Counted from the stretch's first letter, positions 33,820 to 41,837 are shown. The stretch: DNA of 42,438 nt from Proteobacteria bacterium SG_bin9 (GCA_002083525.1 LWDM01000010.1:1-42438); one strand, 5' to 3'. Numbers and translations are program-made. Notes: generated by a model from the letters alone, not told the origin.

Positions 33820-34968
33820 ATGGACCGACCCGCCGCCCCGCGCGCGCCAGCATCCGCCGTTTCGGCGGAGGCCCTGCTGTCGTCTTTCGTGCAGGCCGGC
33901 TACGTCCATGCCGAGCCGCCGGTGCTGCAGCCGGCCGAACCGTTTCTCGATCTCTCGGGCGAGGACATCCGCAAGAGCCTCTACCTGACGACCGATGCGG
34001 GCGGCGAGGAACTCTGCCTGCGTCCCGACCTCACGATTCCCGTGGCGAGCGACTACCTGAAGTCGCCGAACGCTGGCCGCCCTGCGGGATTCTACTATCT
34101 CGCCCCGGTGTTCCGTTATCGCGGCGCGCGGCCGAGCGAATTCCTGCAAGCCGGCGCCGAATCCTTCGGCCGCGACGACAAGGCGGCGGCGGATGCGGAG
34201 ATGCTGGCGCTGGCGCTCAGTGCGCTCGGCGCCGTCGGCATCAGCGATATCGAAATCCGCACCGGTGACGTGGCGCTGTTCGCAGCACTCATCAACGCCT
34301 TCGATCTGCCGCCGGTCTGGAAGCGGCGGCTGCTGAAGGACTTCAACCGCAAGGCCAACCTCGCGCAGGACATCGAGCAGATGGCGCTCGCGAGCGTCGC
34401 GCGCCCGCATGAGTACGCCGGCGTCGTCGCCGCGCTTGCCGGCTCCGATCGCAAGGCGGCGCTGGCGCTCGTGTCCGACCTCATGTCGATCGCCGGTGCG
34501 ACCAGCCTCGGCGGCCGTTCGGTGCCGGAAATCGCCGACCGCTTCCTCGAACAATCGACGCTGAAGGGCGGCGCCTTCCCGGCGGATGCGCTACGCGCGA
34601 TCCAGCGTTTCCTCGCCATCAGCGGCGAACCGGATCAGGCGCTTGCCGAACTACGCGCGCTGGCCAGCGATGCCCGCATCGACATTGGCGCGCCGATCGA
34701 TCAGCTCGAGAGCCGCATCGGCTTCATGGCTGCGCATGGCATCGACACCTCGGCCATCCGCTTCTCGACCGCGTTCGGCCGCGGCATCGATTACTACACC
34801 GGCTTCGAGTTCGAACTGCACGCCCACGGCAACGGCCCCGAACCGCTGGTCGCCGGCGGCCGCTACGACGGGTTGATGACGCGGCTCGGCTCGCCCGAGC
34901 CCATTCCGGCTGTCGGTTTCTCCATCTGGGTCGATGCGCTTGCGCAGGTTCGCGGAGGCGCAGCATGA
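33820..34968 (+). CDS. hisZ: ATP phosphoribosyltransferase regulatory subunit
   Basis: Catalytically inactive HisRS-like protein that partners HisG in the first step of histidine synthesis. The 382-residue protein shows class II motifs: LRPDLTIPVASDYL (about 66-79), YYLAPVFRYRGARPSEFLQAG (motif 2 region, shortened here), and RGIDYYTGFEFELHA (about 322-336), with GGRYDGL at the C-terminal end. It lacks the C-terminal anticodon-binding domain of HisRS. Its stop overlaps the hisG start by four bases (ATGA), as expected for a heteromeric enzyme. Confidence 0.95.
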   Translation: MDRPAAPRAPASAVSAEALLSSFVQAGYVHAEPPVLQPAEPFLDLSGEDIRKSLYLTTDAGGEELCLRPDLTIPVASDYLKSPNAGRPAGFYYLAPVFRYRGARPSEFLQAGAESFGRDDKAAADAEMLALALSALGAVGISDIEIRTGDVALFAALINAFDLPPVWKRRLLKDFNRKANLAQDIEQMALASVARPHEYAGVVAALAGSDRKAALALVSDLMSIAGATSLGGRSVPEIADRFLEQSTLKGGAFPADALRAIQRFLAISGEPDQALAELRALASDARIDIGAPIDQLESRIGFMAAHGIDTSAIRFSTAFGRGIDYYTGFEFELHAHGNGPEPLVAGGRYDGLMTRLGSPEPIPAVGFSIWVDALAQVRGGAA

Positions 34969-35939
34969 GCACGCTGATCGTCGCCGTTCCCTCGAAGGGG
35001 CGGCTACAGGAAAACGCCGAAGCGTTCTTCGCCCGCGCCGGATTGACGCTCGCAAAGTCGGGCGGCGCTCGCGACTATCGCGGCGCGATGGTCAACATCG
35101 ACAATGTCGAGATCGCTTATCTCTCGGCCAGCGAGATCGCAGCCAACCTCGCGCGCGGCAGCGTGCACCTCGGCGTCACCGGCGAGGATCTGGTGCGCGA
35201 GAGCATCGTCGACGCGGACAAGCGCGTCGCCATGATCGAACCGCTCGGCTTCGGCTACGCCAATGTGGTGGTCGCCGTGCCGCAAGCGTGGATCGATGTC
35301 CGCACCATGGCCGATCTCGACGACGTCACCACCGGCTTCCGCGCCCAGCACAATCACCGCATGCGCGTCGCTACCAAGTACATCAACCTGACGCGCGCAT
35401 TCTTCGCGGCCCACAATGTCGTCGATTACCGGATCGTCGAAAGCGCGGGCGCAACCGAGGGCGCACCGGCAACCGGCGCGGCCGAACTGATCGTCGACAT
35501 CACCACCACCGGCGCGACGCTCGCCGCCAACGGGCTGAAGGTGCTCGACGACGGCGTGATACTGCGCAGCCAGGCCAACCTCGTCGCGTCAAAAAATGCC
35601 GACTGGTCGCCGCAGGCGCGCGAAAGCGCCCGCGTCATCCTCGATCACATCGCGGCCCGGGCGCGCGCGACCAAGTATCGCGAGGTCCGCACGCGCTTCA
35701 CCGGCGCGACGGCGGACCTGCTGGCGCAGGCCGAGCGTTCGTTCGGCGTGGTGCTGCCGTTCGGCGGGCCGACCTCGTCCGGCATGATCACCCTGCACTG
35801 CCCGCCGGCGCAGCTCTACGCGCTCGGCAGCTTCCTGCGCGACCACGGCGCGGACACGGTTTCGGTCGGTTCGCTCGACTATGTGTTCGACCGCGACAAT
35901 CCGCTGTTCGCCCGGCTGGAGAGCTTTCTTAGCCGATAG
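34965..35939 (+). CDS. hisG: ATP phosphoribosyltransferase (long form)
   Basis: Catalytic subunit of the first histidine-pathway enzyme, condensing ATP with PRPP. The 324-residue protein starts MSTLIVAVPSKGRLQENAEAF and has the PRPP-binding signature ELIVDITTTGATLAANGLK (about 175-194). Short HisG proteins that work with HisZ are usually near 210-230 residues. Here an additional C-terminal region of about 100 residues reads VLPFGGPTSSGMITLHCPPA and then VSVGSLDYVFDRDNP, resembling the ACT-like regulatory domain of long HisG. Both a long HisG and a HisZ are thus present. It overlaps hisZ by four bases. Confidence 0.95.
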   Translation: MSTLIVAVPSKGRLQENAEAFFARAGLTLAKSGGARDYRGAMVNIDNVEIAYLSASEIAANLARGSVHLGVTGEDLVRESIVDADKRVAMIEPLGFGYANVVVAVPQAWIDVRTMADLDDVTTGFRAQHNHRMRVATKYINLTRAFFAAHNVVDYRIVESAGATEGAPATGAAELIVDITTTGATLAANGLKVLDDGVILRSQANLVASKNADWSPQARESARVILDHIAARARATKYREVRTRFTGATADLLAQAERSFGVVLPFGGPTSSGMITLHCPPAQLYALGSFLRDHGADTVSVGSLDYVFDRDNPLFARLESFLSR

Positions 35940-36011
35940 GATGACCAACGCTGTGGCGAAGGTCCTCGCCGGTTCATATACTGTTCATGATCGCTCCGCA
36001 GGATTCGATCC

Positions 36012-37046
36012 ATGACGCCGATCACGATCCAGAACATGTCCGAACCCGCCGCGCGCGCGTTGTCCATTGTCGTTCCCGCATATAACGAAGCCAGCGGCCT
36101 CGCGCGGCTGCATGAGCGGCTGTGCGCGCTCGCGGCCACGCTGAAACAGCGTTTCGGCGTCTCGACCGAAATCGTCTACGTCGACGACGGCAGCCGCGAC
36201 GACACGTTGCGGATCGCCCAGACCCTGCCCGCCGATCAGGTCGACGTCCAGGTCGTCTCGCTCTCGCGTAACTTCGGCAAGGAGGCCGCGCTGATGGCGG
36301 GCCTCGACTATGCCAAGCCCGGCGCGGTGATGTTCATGGACGGCGACGGACAGCATTCGCCGGACATGGCCGAGACACTCGTCAGGCACTGGGTCGACGA
36401 CGGCTATGACGTGGTGTTCACCGCGAAAGCGCATCGCGACAACGAATCGGCGACCAAGCGCATGCTCGGCCGCGGTTTCTACGCGATGATCAACTGGGGC
36501 GCACGGCACAAGATTCCGGAAGATGCCGGCGACTTCCGCCTGCTGTCGCCGCGCGCAGCCGCGGCGCTGCGGCAACTGCCGGAGCGCAACCGCTTTTTCA
36601 AGGGTCTGGCGAGCTGGATCGGCTTCCGCCAGAAGCGCGTCGACTACGAACCGGAGCCGCGCGCGCATGGCACGAGCTCGTTCAACCCGCGCGCGCTGAT
36701 CGGCCTGTCGATCGAGGGGCTGACATCGTTCTCGGTGGCGCCGCTGCGGCTGGCGAGCCTGTTCGGCGCGCTGTTCGCGGTGATCGCCTTCATCTTCGGA
36801 TTGACGATTCTCTGGGAGACAATCGTCGACGGCAAATCCGTCCCCGGCTATCCGTCGCTGATGGTCGGCATGATGACGATCGGCGGCGTGCAGCTGATCA
36901 TGATTGGCGTCGTCGGCGAGTACATCGGCAAGATTCTCTCCGAACTGAAGCGGCGGCCGATCTACTTCGTCGCCGACCACAGCATCAAGCGCGGCAGCAC
37001 CGCGACGACAACGCCGGCCGAACCCAACCGGACCGCGGCGGAATGA
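36012..37046 (+). CDS. Family 2 glycosyltransferase (DPM1/GtrB/ArnC-like)
   Basis: Inner-membrane GT2 enzyme of 344 residues, probably transferring a sugar to polyprenyl phosphate. The N-terminal catalytic domain has LSIVVPAYNEASGL (about 18-31), the VDDGSRDDT nucleotide-binding motif (about 57-65), and FMDGDGQHSPD as the metal-binding DxD-like site (about 109-119). Two transmembrane helices at the C-terminus (about 250-275 and 285-310) are typical of the GtrB/ArnC group. ATG 36012 has AGGA nine bases upstream; ATG 36036 is possible. It precedes a ChbG/HpnK deacetylase, an order recalling transferase-deacetylase pairs of envelope glycolipid modification. Confidence 0.93.
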   Translation: MTPITIQNMSEPAARALSIVVPAYNEASGLARLHERLCALAATLKQRFGVSTEIVYVDDGSRDDTLRIAQTLPADQVDVQVVSLSRNFGKEAALMAGLDYAKPGAVMFMDGDGQHSPDMAETLVRHWVDDGYDVVFTAKAHRDNESATKRMLGRGFYAMINWGARHKIPEDAGDFRLLSPRAAAALRQLPERNRFFKGLASWIGFRQKRVDYEPEPRAHGTSSFNPRALIGLSIEGLTSFSVAPLRLASLFGALFAVIAFIFGLTILWETIVDGKSVPGYPSLMVGMMTIGGVQLIMIGVVGEYIGKILSELKRRPIYFVADHSIKRGSTATTTPAEPNRTAAE

Positions 37047-37052
37047 CTCCGC

Positions 37053-37131
37053 CTAGTGCCGCCGATCTGAAGTTTCTGCAATGGATGCTGCAAATTCATA
37101 ACAGAAACTTCAGATCGAAAAGCGGCACTAG
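37053..37131. repeat. CTAG-ended hairpin, pair B left member
   Basis: Left arm 37053-37078, loop 37079-37101 (23 nt), right arm 37102-37131. Outer stem CTAGTGCCGC/GCGGCACTAG is 10 bp. Inner stem CGATCTGAAGTTTCTG pairs over 16 bp. Four unpaired bases (AAAA) are in the right arm between the stems. It begins seven bases after the glycosyltransferase stop. Confidence 0.95.
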
Positions 37132-37144
37132 CAAGATTGGATCG

Positions 37145-37220
37145 CTAGTACCCCTTTGTTTCCGAAGTTCGTTACTGGGCCTACCGCGATGACTGACGAA
37201 CTTCGGAAACAGGGTACTAG
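37145..37220. repeat. CTAG-ended hairpin, pair B right member
   Basis: Left arm 37145-37172, loop 37173-37195 (23 nt), right arm 37196-37220. Outer stem CTAGTACCC/GGGTACTAG is 9 bp. Inner stem TGTTTCCGAAGTTCGT pairs over 16 bp. The three-base bulge (CTT) is in the left arm, mirroring the neighbour 13 bases away. The loop contains the ATG (37189) of the downstream deacetylase, and the right arm encodes its first residues. Confidence 0.95.
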
Positions 37221-38076
37221 ACGCATCTGGCTCTGCGCCGATGACTACGGCATGAGCCCCGGCGTCAACCGCGCCATCCGCGAGCTGATCAAGCTGCGGC
37301 GGATCAATGCCACGTCGGTCATGATGGTGGGGCCGGCGATCGACCGCACCGAGGTCGACGCGCTGAAAGCCGCGGTGAGCGAAAACCCCGGCTGCGCCAT
37401 CGGTCTGCATGCCACCATGACCGCGCCGTTTCAGCCGATGACGATGCATTTCAGGCCAACCGACGGCAGCGCCTTCCTGCCGCTCGGCGCGATGCTGCGC
37501 GACAGTTTGTTGCGGCGGCTCGACCGCGACATGATGCAAACCGAGTTCGAGGCGCAGTTCGCCGCGTTCGCAAAATCCTTCGGCACGCCACCTGCTTATG
37601 CGGATGGGCATCAGCACGTGCAGACATTCCCGCAGGTGCGTGATGCGTTTCTCGGTGCAACGAAGCGCGCCGCGCCGCACGCATGGGTCCGCCAGTGCGG
37701 TTCGGTTCATCCATGGACCGACAATCTCACCAACCTGAAGGCGGCGCTGCTCGATCTGCTGAGCGCGGGTTTCCGGCGCGCCGCGCGGCGCGAGGGTATC
37801 GCGTTCAATCCCGGATTTGCCGGCGCCTATGATTTCTCGCGGCGGCCGGAATTCTGCAGCCTGATGGCGGATTTTCTCGACGGCCTGCCGGACGGCGGGC
37901 TGATCATGTGCCACCCCGGCTTCGTCGACGATACGCTACGCGACCTCGATCCGCTCACCGACCAGCGCGAGCGCGAATATGAATACCTGATCGGGGCGGA
38001 GTTCCCGCAGCTTTTGGCCGCGAGCGGGGTCGCTTTGATCGATGCAACGGTCGATTTGTCGCACCGCGTTCATTGA
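37189..38076 (+). CDS. ChbG/HpnK (YdjC) family carbohydrate deacetylase
   Basis: Metal-dependent deacetylase of 295 residues with the YdjC fold, acting on an N-acetyl sugar or glycolipid. The metal site is visible: ADDYGM with Asp18-Asp19, GLHATMTA with its His, and DGHQHVQTFP with two His. The conserved family start (RRIWLCADDYG) begins at residue 11. Between the hairpin element and that point there is no other start codon, so initiation must be in the repeat, most simply at ATG 37189 in its loop; TTG 37156 is the only alternative. No clear ribosome-binding site precedes it. It probably works with the upstream GT2 enzyme. Confidence 0.92.
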   Translation: MTDELRKQGTRRIWLCADDYGMSPGVNRAIRELIKLRRINATSVMMVGPAIDRTEVDALKAAVSENPGCAIGLHATMTAPFQPMTMHFRPTDGSAFLPLGAMLRDSLLRRLDRDMMQTEFEAQFAAFAKSFGTPPAYADGHQHVQTFPQVRDAFLGATKRAAPHAWVRQCGSVHPWTDNLTNLKAALLDLLSAGFRRAARREGIAFNPGFAGAYDFSRRPEFCSLMADFLDGLPDGGLIMCHPGFVDDTLRDLDPLTDQREREYEYLIGAEFPQLLAASGVALIDATVDLSHRVH

Positions 38077-38204
38077 ATTGCGCAAATTTAATCCGCGACG
38101 GCACTTCTGCGGACTCAATCCCGCCCTACATTCCCGCCCGCACGTATCGAACGTGCAGGGCACGTCTCGAAAAGATCGCGCCCAAATGAAATCGGAGATG
38201 CACC

Positions 38205-39014
38205 ATGCCGATGACGCCGCAGGAACGCCAACTGGTCGACGAACTGTTCGACAAGCTCGCAAGCCTCGAAAACGCGCCACGCGACCCGGACGCCGGCAAG
38301 GCGATTGCCGACGGTCAGCGCCGCGCGCCGAACGCGATCTACGCGCTGGTGCAGACCGTGCTGCTCCAGGACGAAGCCTTGAAGCGCGCCGACGAGCGCA
38401 TCCAGCAATTGGAGGCCGGCCAGGCGCCGCAGCCGCAGGGCGGCTTCCTCGACAACATGCGCGATACGCTGTTCGGCGGTGGCCAGCCGCAGAGCGGCGG
38501 CCGCGGCTCCGTGCCGCGCACAGGCGAAAGCCGGGGCCCGATGTGGAATTCCGGCCAGGTGCTCGGCCAGGGTCAAGGTAATGGCGGCGGTTATGGCTAC
38601 GGCAGCGGGGCACAGGCCGCGCCTCCGCCAGCGCCTGCCGGCGGTGGCGGCGGATCGTTCCTCGGTACGGCGGCTGCGGCCGCGGCCGGCGTGATCGGCG
38701 GTTCGCTGTTGATGAACAGCATGCGCGGCATGTTCGGCGGCAGCGGCCAGCAGCACGGCTTCGGCGATCAAGCCTCGCTCGGCCGGGATTCAGGCAATCC
38801 GTGGGGCGGCAGCAGCAACTCGGGCGGCGACCTTGCCCGCGATGCCGGCCTCAATGACATCGGCAAATCGAATGCCGGCGGCAGTGACAACAACTATTCG
38901 CGGCAGGGCCTGTTCGATCAGGCGTCGAACGACAGCGGCCACGATTCCGACGACGATGACGACGATTTCGACTCGGATGACTTCGACGGCGGCGGCGACA
39001 GCGACTACGCCTGA
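38205..39014 (+). CDS. DUF2076 family protein
   Basis: A 269-residue protein with an N-terminal DUF2076 region: MTPQERQLVDELFDKLASLE (about 3-22), then ALVQTVLLQDEALKRADERI and a short coiled coil. The middle is Gly/Gln-rich and low complexity. A hydrophobic Ala/Gly segment (about 150-170, AAAAAAGVIGGSLLM) could insert in a membrane. The C-terminus is a long acidic Asp/Ser tail ending near DSDYA. Function unknown; these proteins are often called periplasmic ligand-binding sensors without evidence. GGAG lies about 10 bases before ATG 38205. A strong terminator follows at 39044-39069. Confidence 0.88.
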   Translation: MPMTPQERQLVDELFDKLASLENAPRDPDAGKAIADGQRRAPNAIYALVQTVLLQDEALKRADERIQQLEAGQAPQPQGGFLDNMRDTLFGGGQPQSGGRGSVPRTGESRGPMWNSGQVLGQGQGNGGGYGYGSGAQAAPPPAPAGGGGGSFLGTAAAAAAGVIGGSLLMNSMRGMFGGSGQQHGFGDQASLGRDSGNPWGGSSNSGGDLARDAGLNDIGKSNAGGSDNNYSRQGLFDQASNDSGHDSDDDDDDFDSDDFDGGGDSDYA

Positions 39015-39043
39015 TCGCCGCGCAAGCATCGCCCAAAACCGGA

Positions 39044-39069
39044 CGCCCGGAGCAAGCTCCGGGCGTTTT
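39044..39069 (+). terminator. Rho-independent terminator after the DUF2076 gene
   Basis: A perfect 10 bp stem CGCCCGGAGC/GCTCCGGGCG with a two-base AA loop is followed by TTTT. It lies 30 bases past the DUF2076 stop and before the convergent L,D-transpeptidase gene. Confidence 0.85.
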
Positions 39070-39094
39070 GCATGAACAGCCACGTTCACTCGGT

Positions 39095-39913
39095 TCAGAT
39101 CACGACCACTCTGGCGCCGACATTGACGCGGCCGTAGAGATCGATCACGTCCTCGTTGCGCATGCGGATACAGCCGGACGACACGGCGGTGCCGATCGTC
39201 CACGGCTCGTTCGAACCGTGAATGCGGTAGAGCGACGAGCCGAGATACATGGCGCGCGCGCCGAGCGGGTTGTCCGGGCCGCCTTCCATGTGGCGCGGCA
39301 GGTCCGGACGGCGCTTCAGCATTTCCGGCGGCGGCGTCCACGCCGGCCATTCCTTCTTCGCCGACACCGTCTTCACGCCGGCCCAGGTGAAGCCCGGGCG
39401 TCCGACGCCGATGCCGTAACGCAGTGCGCGTCCGTTGCTCTGCACGAGATAGAGGAAGCGGTTCGGCGTATCGATGACGATGGTGCCGGCCGCATGACCG
39501 CCGCTGTACTCGACGATCTGTTTGTCGAACTTCGGATCGACGGCCGGACGCGCCGGATCGATCGCGGCCTCGCGCCGATAGACGGGATCGCCGTCCATCT
39601 GCGGCAGGATCTGCTGCTGACGCAATTCGTAGCGCGGCTCGTACTGCTGCTGGTAGCCCTGCTGCTGTTGATAGCCGCGCGGCTGCTGCTCGTAATAGGA
39701 CGGCGCTTGATACGGCTGGCCGCCGTTGAAGAGAACTTCAAGAAGCCCGCCGCCGGAGCGGCGTTCGGCGTAGGCAACGCGGATCGGCACCGGCGGCTGC
39801 TCGGCCTGCGCGACGCGCGGATCGGAAGGCGCAACCTGCGCGCTGGCGGTGTGAGGATCGATCGCAAGGATGGATGCGCTGGCGAGCAACGCAAGCGAAG
39901 CGGTTTTGAACAT
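39095..39913 (-). CDS. L,D-transpeptidase (YkuD domain)
   Basis: Periplasmic enzyme that forms 3-3 peptidoglycan cross-links or attaches proteins to the wall. ATG 39913 (MFKTASLALL) gives 272 residues with a signal peptide (hydrophobic 5-18, ASAQ about 24). A Gln/Tyr-rich low-complexity stretch (about 75-105) links it to the catalytic YkuD domain (about 135-272). The active site IHGSNEPW and SSGCIRMRNEDVIDLY is complete, matching HxxN...S-x-GCxRMxNxD with catalytic Cys. ATG 39928 is an alternative. The 267 bases upstream (39914-40180) hold a perfect 7 bp hairpin (GAATCGC/GCGATTC, 39998-40015) and nothing else I can name. Confidence 0.94.
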   Translation of the reverse strand: MFKTASLALLASASILAIDPHTASAQVAPSDPRVAQAEQPPVPIRVAYAERRSGGGLLEVLFNGGQPYQAPSYYEQQPRGYQQQQGYQQQYEPRYELRQQQILPQMDGDPVYRREAAIDPARPAVDPKFDKQIVEYSGGHAAGTIVIDTPNRFLYLVQSNGRALRYGIGVGRPGFTWAGVKTVSAKKEWPAWTPPPEMLKRRPDLPRHMEGGPDNPLGARAMYLGSSLYRIHGSNEPWTIGTAVSSGCIRMRNEDVIDLYGRVNVGARVVVI

Positions 39914-40180
39914 CGACGTACTCTGCACTGTTTCGTCGGACGCGGAATGTCGTCACGCGGACGATTTAAGATTCGAAACGCATCGGTTTGGTAAACGGAA
40001 TCGCGTTTGCGATTCACCACGTCGTCAATTGGCGGCCATTCCTGCGAGTAGCGTTTATTTTCGGTGAAGACGCACCCGTCATGGTTAACGCGCGGTTTGC
40101 GCTGTTTCCGCCTTTTTTTACCGGAGCAGGGCGCGTGAAACTTCGCGTTAAAACACGTTGCTCTAAAAACAGAGGTGTAA
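39914..40180. other. Divergent intergenic region, ldt / cheZ-like
   Basis: AT-richer stretch between two divergent genes, presumably holding both promoters. A perfect hairpin, GAATCGC-GTTT-GCGATTC, lies at 39998-40015 without a following T run, so it is more likely an operator than a terminator. No gene of supportable length was found. Confidence 0.5.
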
Positions 40181-40987
40181 ATGGGTCTGGGGGAGACGAT
40201 GCCTGTTCAACGCAAGCGTTTTCGCGTCGAGGAAATCAGTAACGGCGCGCCGGTGATCGAAGAGTTCGAGCACCAGGGTGGCGAGCCGATGCCGCAACAT
40301 CGCGAAATCATGAACGAGCTGCGTGCGATCCGCGCCCAGATGGGCGGTCAGCGCCCTGCCGCAACCGCACCGGCTGCGGCTGCAGTTGATGGCGATGCCG
40401 CGATTACGCAGGAGATTTCCGAGATGCAGGCGACGTTGGAAACCTACCGCGCGCAGATCGAGCAGTGCGAGAAGCTGAAGATCGAGCTCGACCTGATCCA
40501 CGAAGCGATCAACCGCACGAAGCAGGAAATCGCCGTCCTTCACGGCAAGAGCTTCAACGGCGAGGAAATGTCGAAGGTGACCGGCGAACTCGGCGCGGTC
40601 GTCGGCGGCACTGAACAGGCCACCCAGCAGATCCTCGAAGCCGCCGAAGCGATCGATCAGGCCGCCTCCGCGATGACCAAGGTCTCCGCCGACCAGCAGG
40701 CCCGCCTCAGCGAGGACATCCTCGAGAAGGTCGTGTCGATCTTCGAGGCCTGCAACTTCCAGGACCTCACCGGCCAGCGCATCAGCAAAGTGATGAACAC
40801 GATGAAGTTCATCGAGAAGCACATCAACGTCATGATGGACATCTGGGGCGGCGTGGACGCCATCAAGGTCCACTCGCCGGGCATCGTCGACGACCGCGTC
40901 GGCGACGCGCGCCTGCTCAACGGCCCGAAGCTCGACGGCGACGACGGCCACGCCTCGCAGGACGACATCGACGCGATGTTCGGCTGA
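40181..40987 (+). CDS. cheZ: CheZ-family protein phosphatase (CheY-P phosphatase-like)
   Basis: A 268-residue helical protein of the CheZ family. The active-site motif FEACNFQDLTGQRISKVM (about 198-215) contains the Gln of QDLTGQ that activates water in CheZ. The C-terminal SQDDIDAMFG (about 259-268) matches the acidic CheY-binding tail after a flexible Asp/Gly linker. Residues about 70-200 form long helices predicted as a hairpin. The start at 40181 has AGAGG upstream; ATG 40199 has GGGGGAG too close, so it is less likely. No other chemotaxis gene is nearby. The partner response regulator is therefore unknown. Confidence 0.88.
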   Translation: MGLGETMPVQRKRFRVEEISNGAPVIEEFEHQGGEPMPQHREIMNELRAIRAQMGGQRPAATAPAAAAVDGDAAITQEISEMQATLETYRAQIEQCEKLKIELDLIHEAINRTKQEIAVLHGKSFNGEEMSKVTGELGAVVGGTEQATQQILEAAEAIDQAASAMTKVSADQQARLSEDILEKVVSIFEACNFQDLTGQRISKVMNTMKFIEKHINVMMDIWGGVDAIKVHSPGIVDDRVGDARLLNGPKLDGDDGHASQDDIDAMFG

Positions 40988-41010
40988 GCCGAACGGAAGC
41001 GGAAAAATCA

Positions 41011-41038
41011 AAAGCCGGGGCCCTGCCCCGGCTTTTTT
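41011..41038. terminator. Rho-independent terminator, bidirectional
   Basis: Stem GCCGGGG (41014-41020) with CCCCGGC (41026-41032) and a CCCTG loop, extended by AAA on the left and TTTTTT on the right. It ends the cheZ-like gene on the plus strand and lies 22 bases beyond the minus-strand lipoprotein stop, so it can serve both. Confidence 0.88.
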
Positions 41039-41059
41039 GTTGGCTGAAGTCCTTGAGGA

Positions 41060-41590
41060 TTAAGCGCGCGGTGCGCAGCGCACATAGACCATGTTGCCGT
41101 AGCGGGTGGCCGCATCCTTCTCAATGAAGCGCGTCACCAGCACGCGGCCATCGAACGAAACGATTTCACGGTCCTTTTCGCCGGGCGTCGGGCCCTCGGG
41201 TCCGATGTAGTTCTTGCCGCCCTGGCTGCCCTTGAGGCGCAGCTCCTGCGGCGTCGCTTCGTCGGCGAGGTGCATCACCACGCCGCCGGACGTACCGGCG
41301 CCGATCACGTAGGGCTGACGGCATTGGCCGCGGGCGGCCGCCTCGGTGCGGGCGCGATCGTTCGGGTTCTGATAGGAGGCGAGGCCCCAGCGGCCGACAA
41401 TCTCGTCGGCTCGGATGGTGGCCGGAATGGACGGAGCCGGGGGCGGCTCGACTGCGGCAGATTGGCTCGATCCGCCGCCGAAAGAGAAGTTGCTCATCGA
41501 CATCGTGGAGCCGCAGCCGCCGAGCAGAGCGACCATCGCTAGGCCTGCGCTCAGGCGGAAAGCGGTGCGCGCGTTGGATGAACTCAACAT
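41060..41590 (-). CDS. Putative lipoprotein of unknown function
   Basis: A 176-residue protein with a lipoprotein signal: hydrophobic about 12-24 then the lipobox LLGGC, so Cys is probably acylated and the protein sits in the outer or inner membrane. A short Ser/Pro/Ala linker is followed by a small beta-rich domain with EIVGRWGLASYQ (about 63-74) and KNYIGPEGPTPGEKDREIVS. The WGLAS...GQCRQPY pattern faintly recalls the Inh/AprI protease-inhibitor fold, but this is weak. ATG 41590 is chosen over an upstream start that precedes no signal peptide. Promoter sequences likely lie upstream in 41591-41700. Confidence 0.85.
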   Translation of the reverse strand: MLSSSNARTAFRLSAGLAMVALLGGCGSTMSMSNFSFGGGSSQSAAVEPPPAPSIPATIRADEIVGRWGLASYQNPNDRARTEAAARGQCRQPYVIGAGTSGGVVMHLADEATPQELRLKGSQGGKNYIGPEGPTPGEKDREIVSFDGRVLVTRFIEKDAATRYGNMVYVRCAPRA

Positions 41591-41770
41591 TTCTCTGTTC
41601 CCCGGCAAAAACTTGCACTGCGCCTGTAACCCTGACAAGCGCCAATCTGTAACGCCGTGTGTCCGGTTACCTGCTCTGGCGTGCATCCGTTCTAATTACG
41701 CCACGCCGCCAGTCATGGTTTCCAAACCATCTCATATTGGCCTCACCAAGGCCTTAAGACCCCGATTTGC

Positions 41771-41799
41771 TTGACACTTGCAGCGCCAGGCCATATCTC
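41771..41799 (+). promoter_or_regulatory. Promoter of groESL
   Basis: TTGACA (41771-41776) is followed after 17 bases by TATCTC (41794-41799), with CCATATCT overlapping the -10. The CTTGACA...CCATATCT layout also fits the alphaproteobacterial heat-shock sigma (RpoH) pattern. CIRCE begins 11 bases downstream. Confidence 0.75.
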
Positions 41800-41810
41800 C
41801 GGGCCGCAAA

Positions 41811-41837
41811 TTAGCACTCTCTGAATGTGATTGCTAA
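41811..41837. promoter_or_regulatory. CIRCE operator (HrcA-binding inverted repeat)
   Basis: Left half TTAGCACTC (41811-41819), nine-base spacer, right half GATTGCTAA (41829-41837). The consensus right half is GAGTGCTAA, so there is one mismatch (T for G at the third base). It lies between the groESL promoter and groES, where HrcA would block initiation. Confidence 0.93.
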
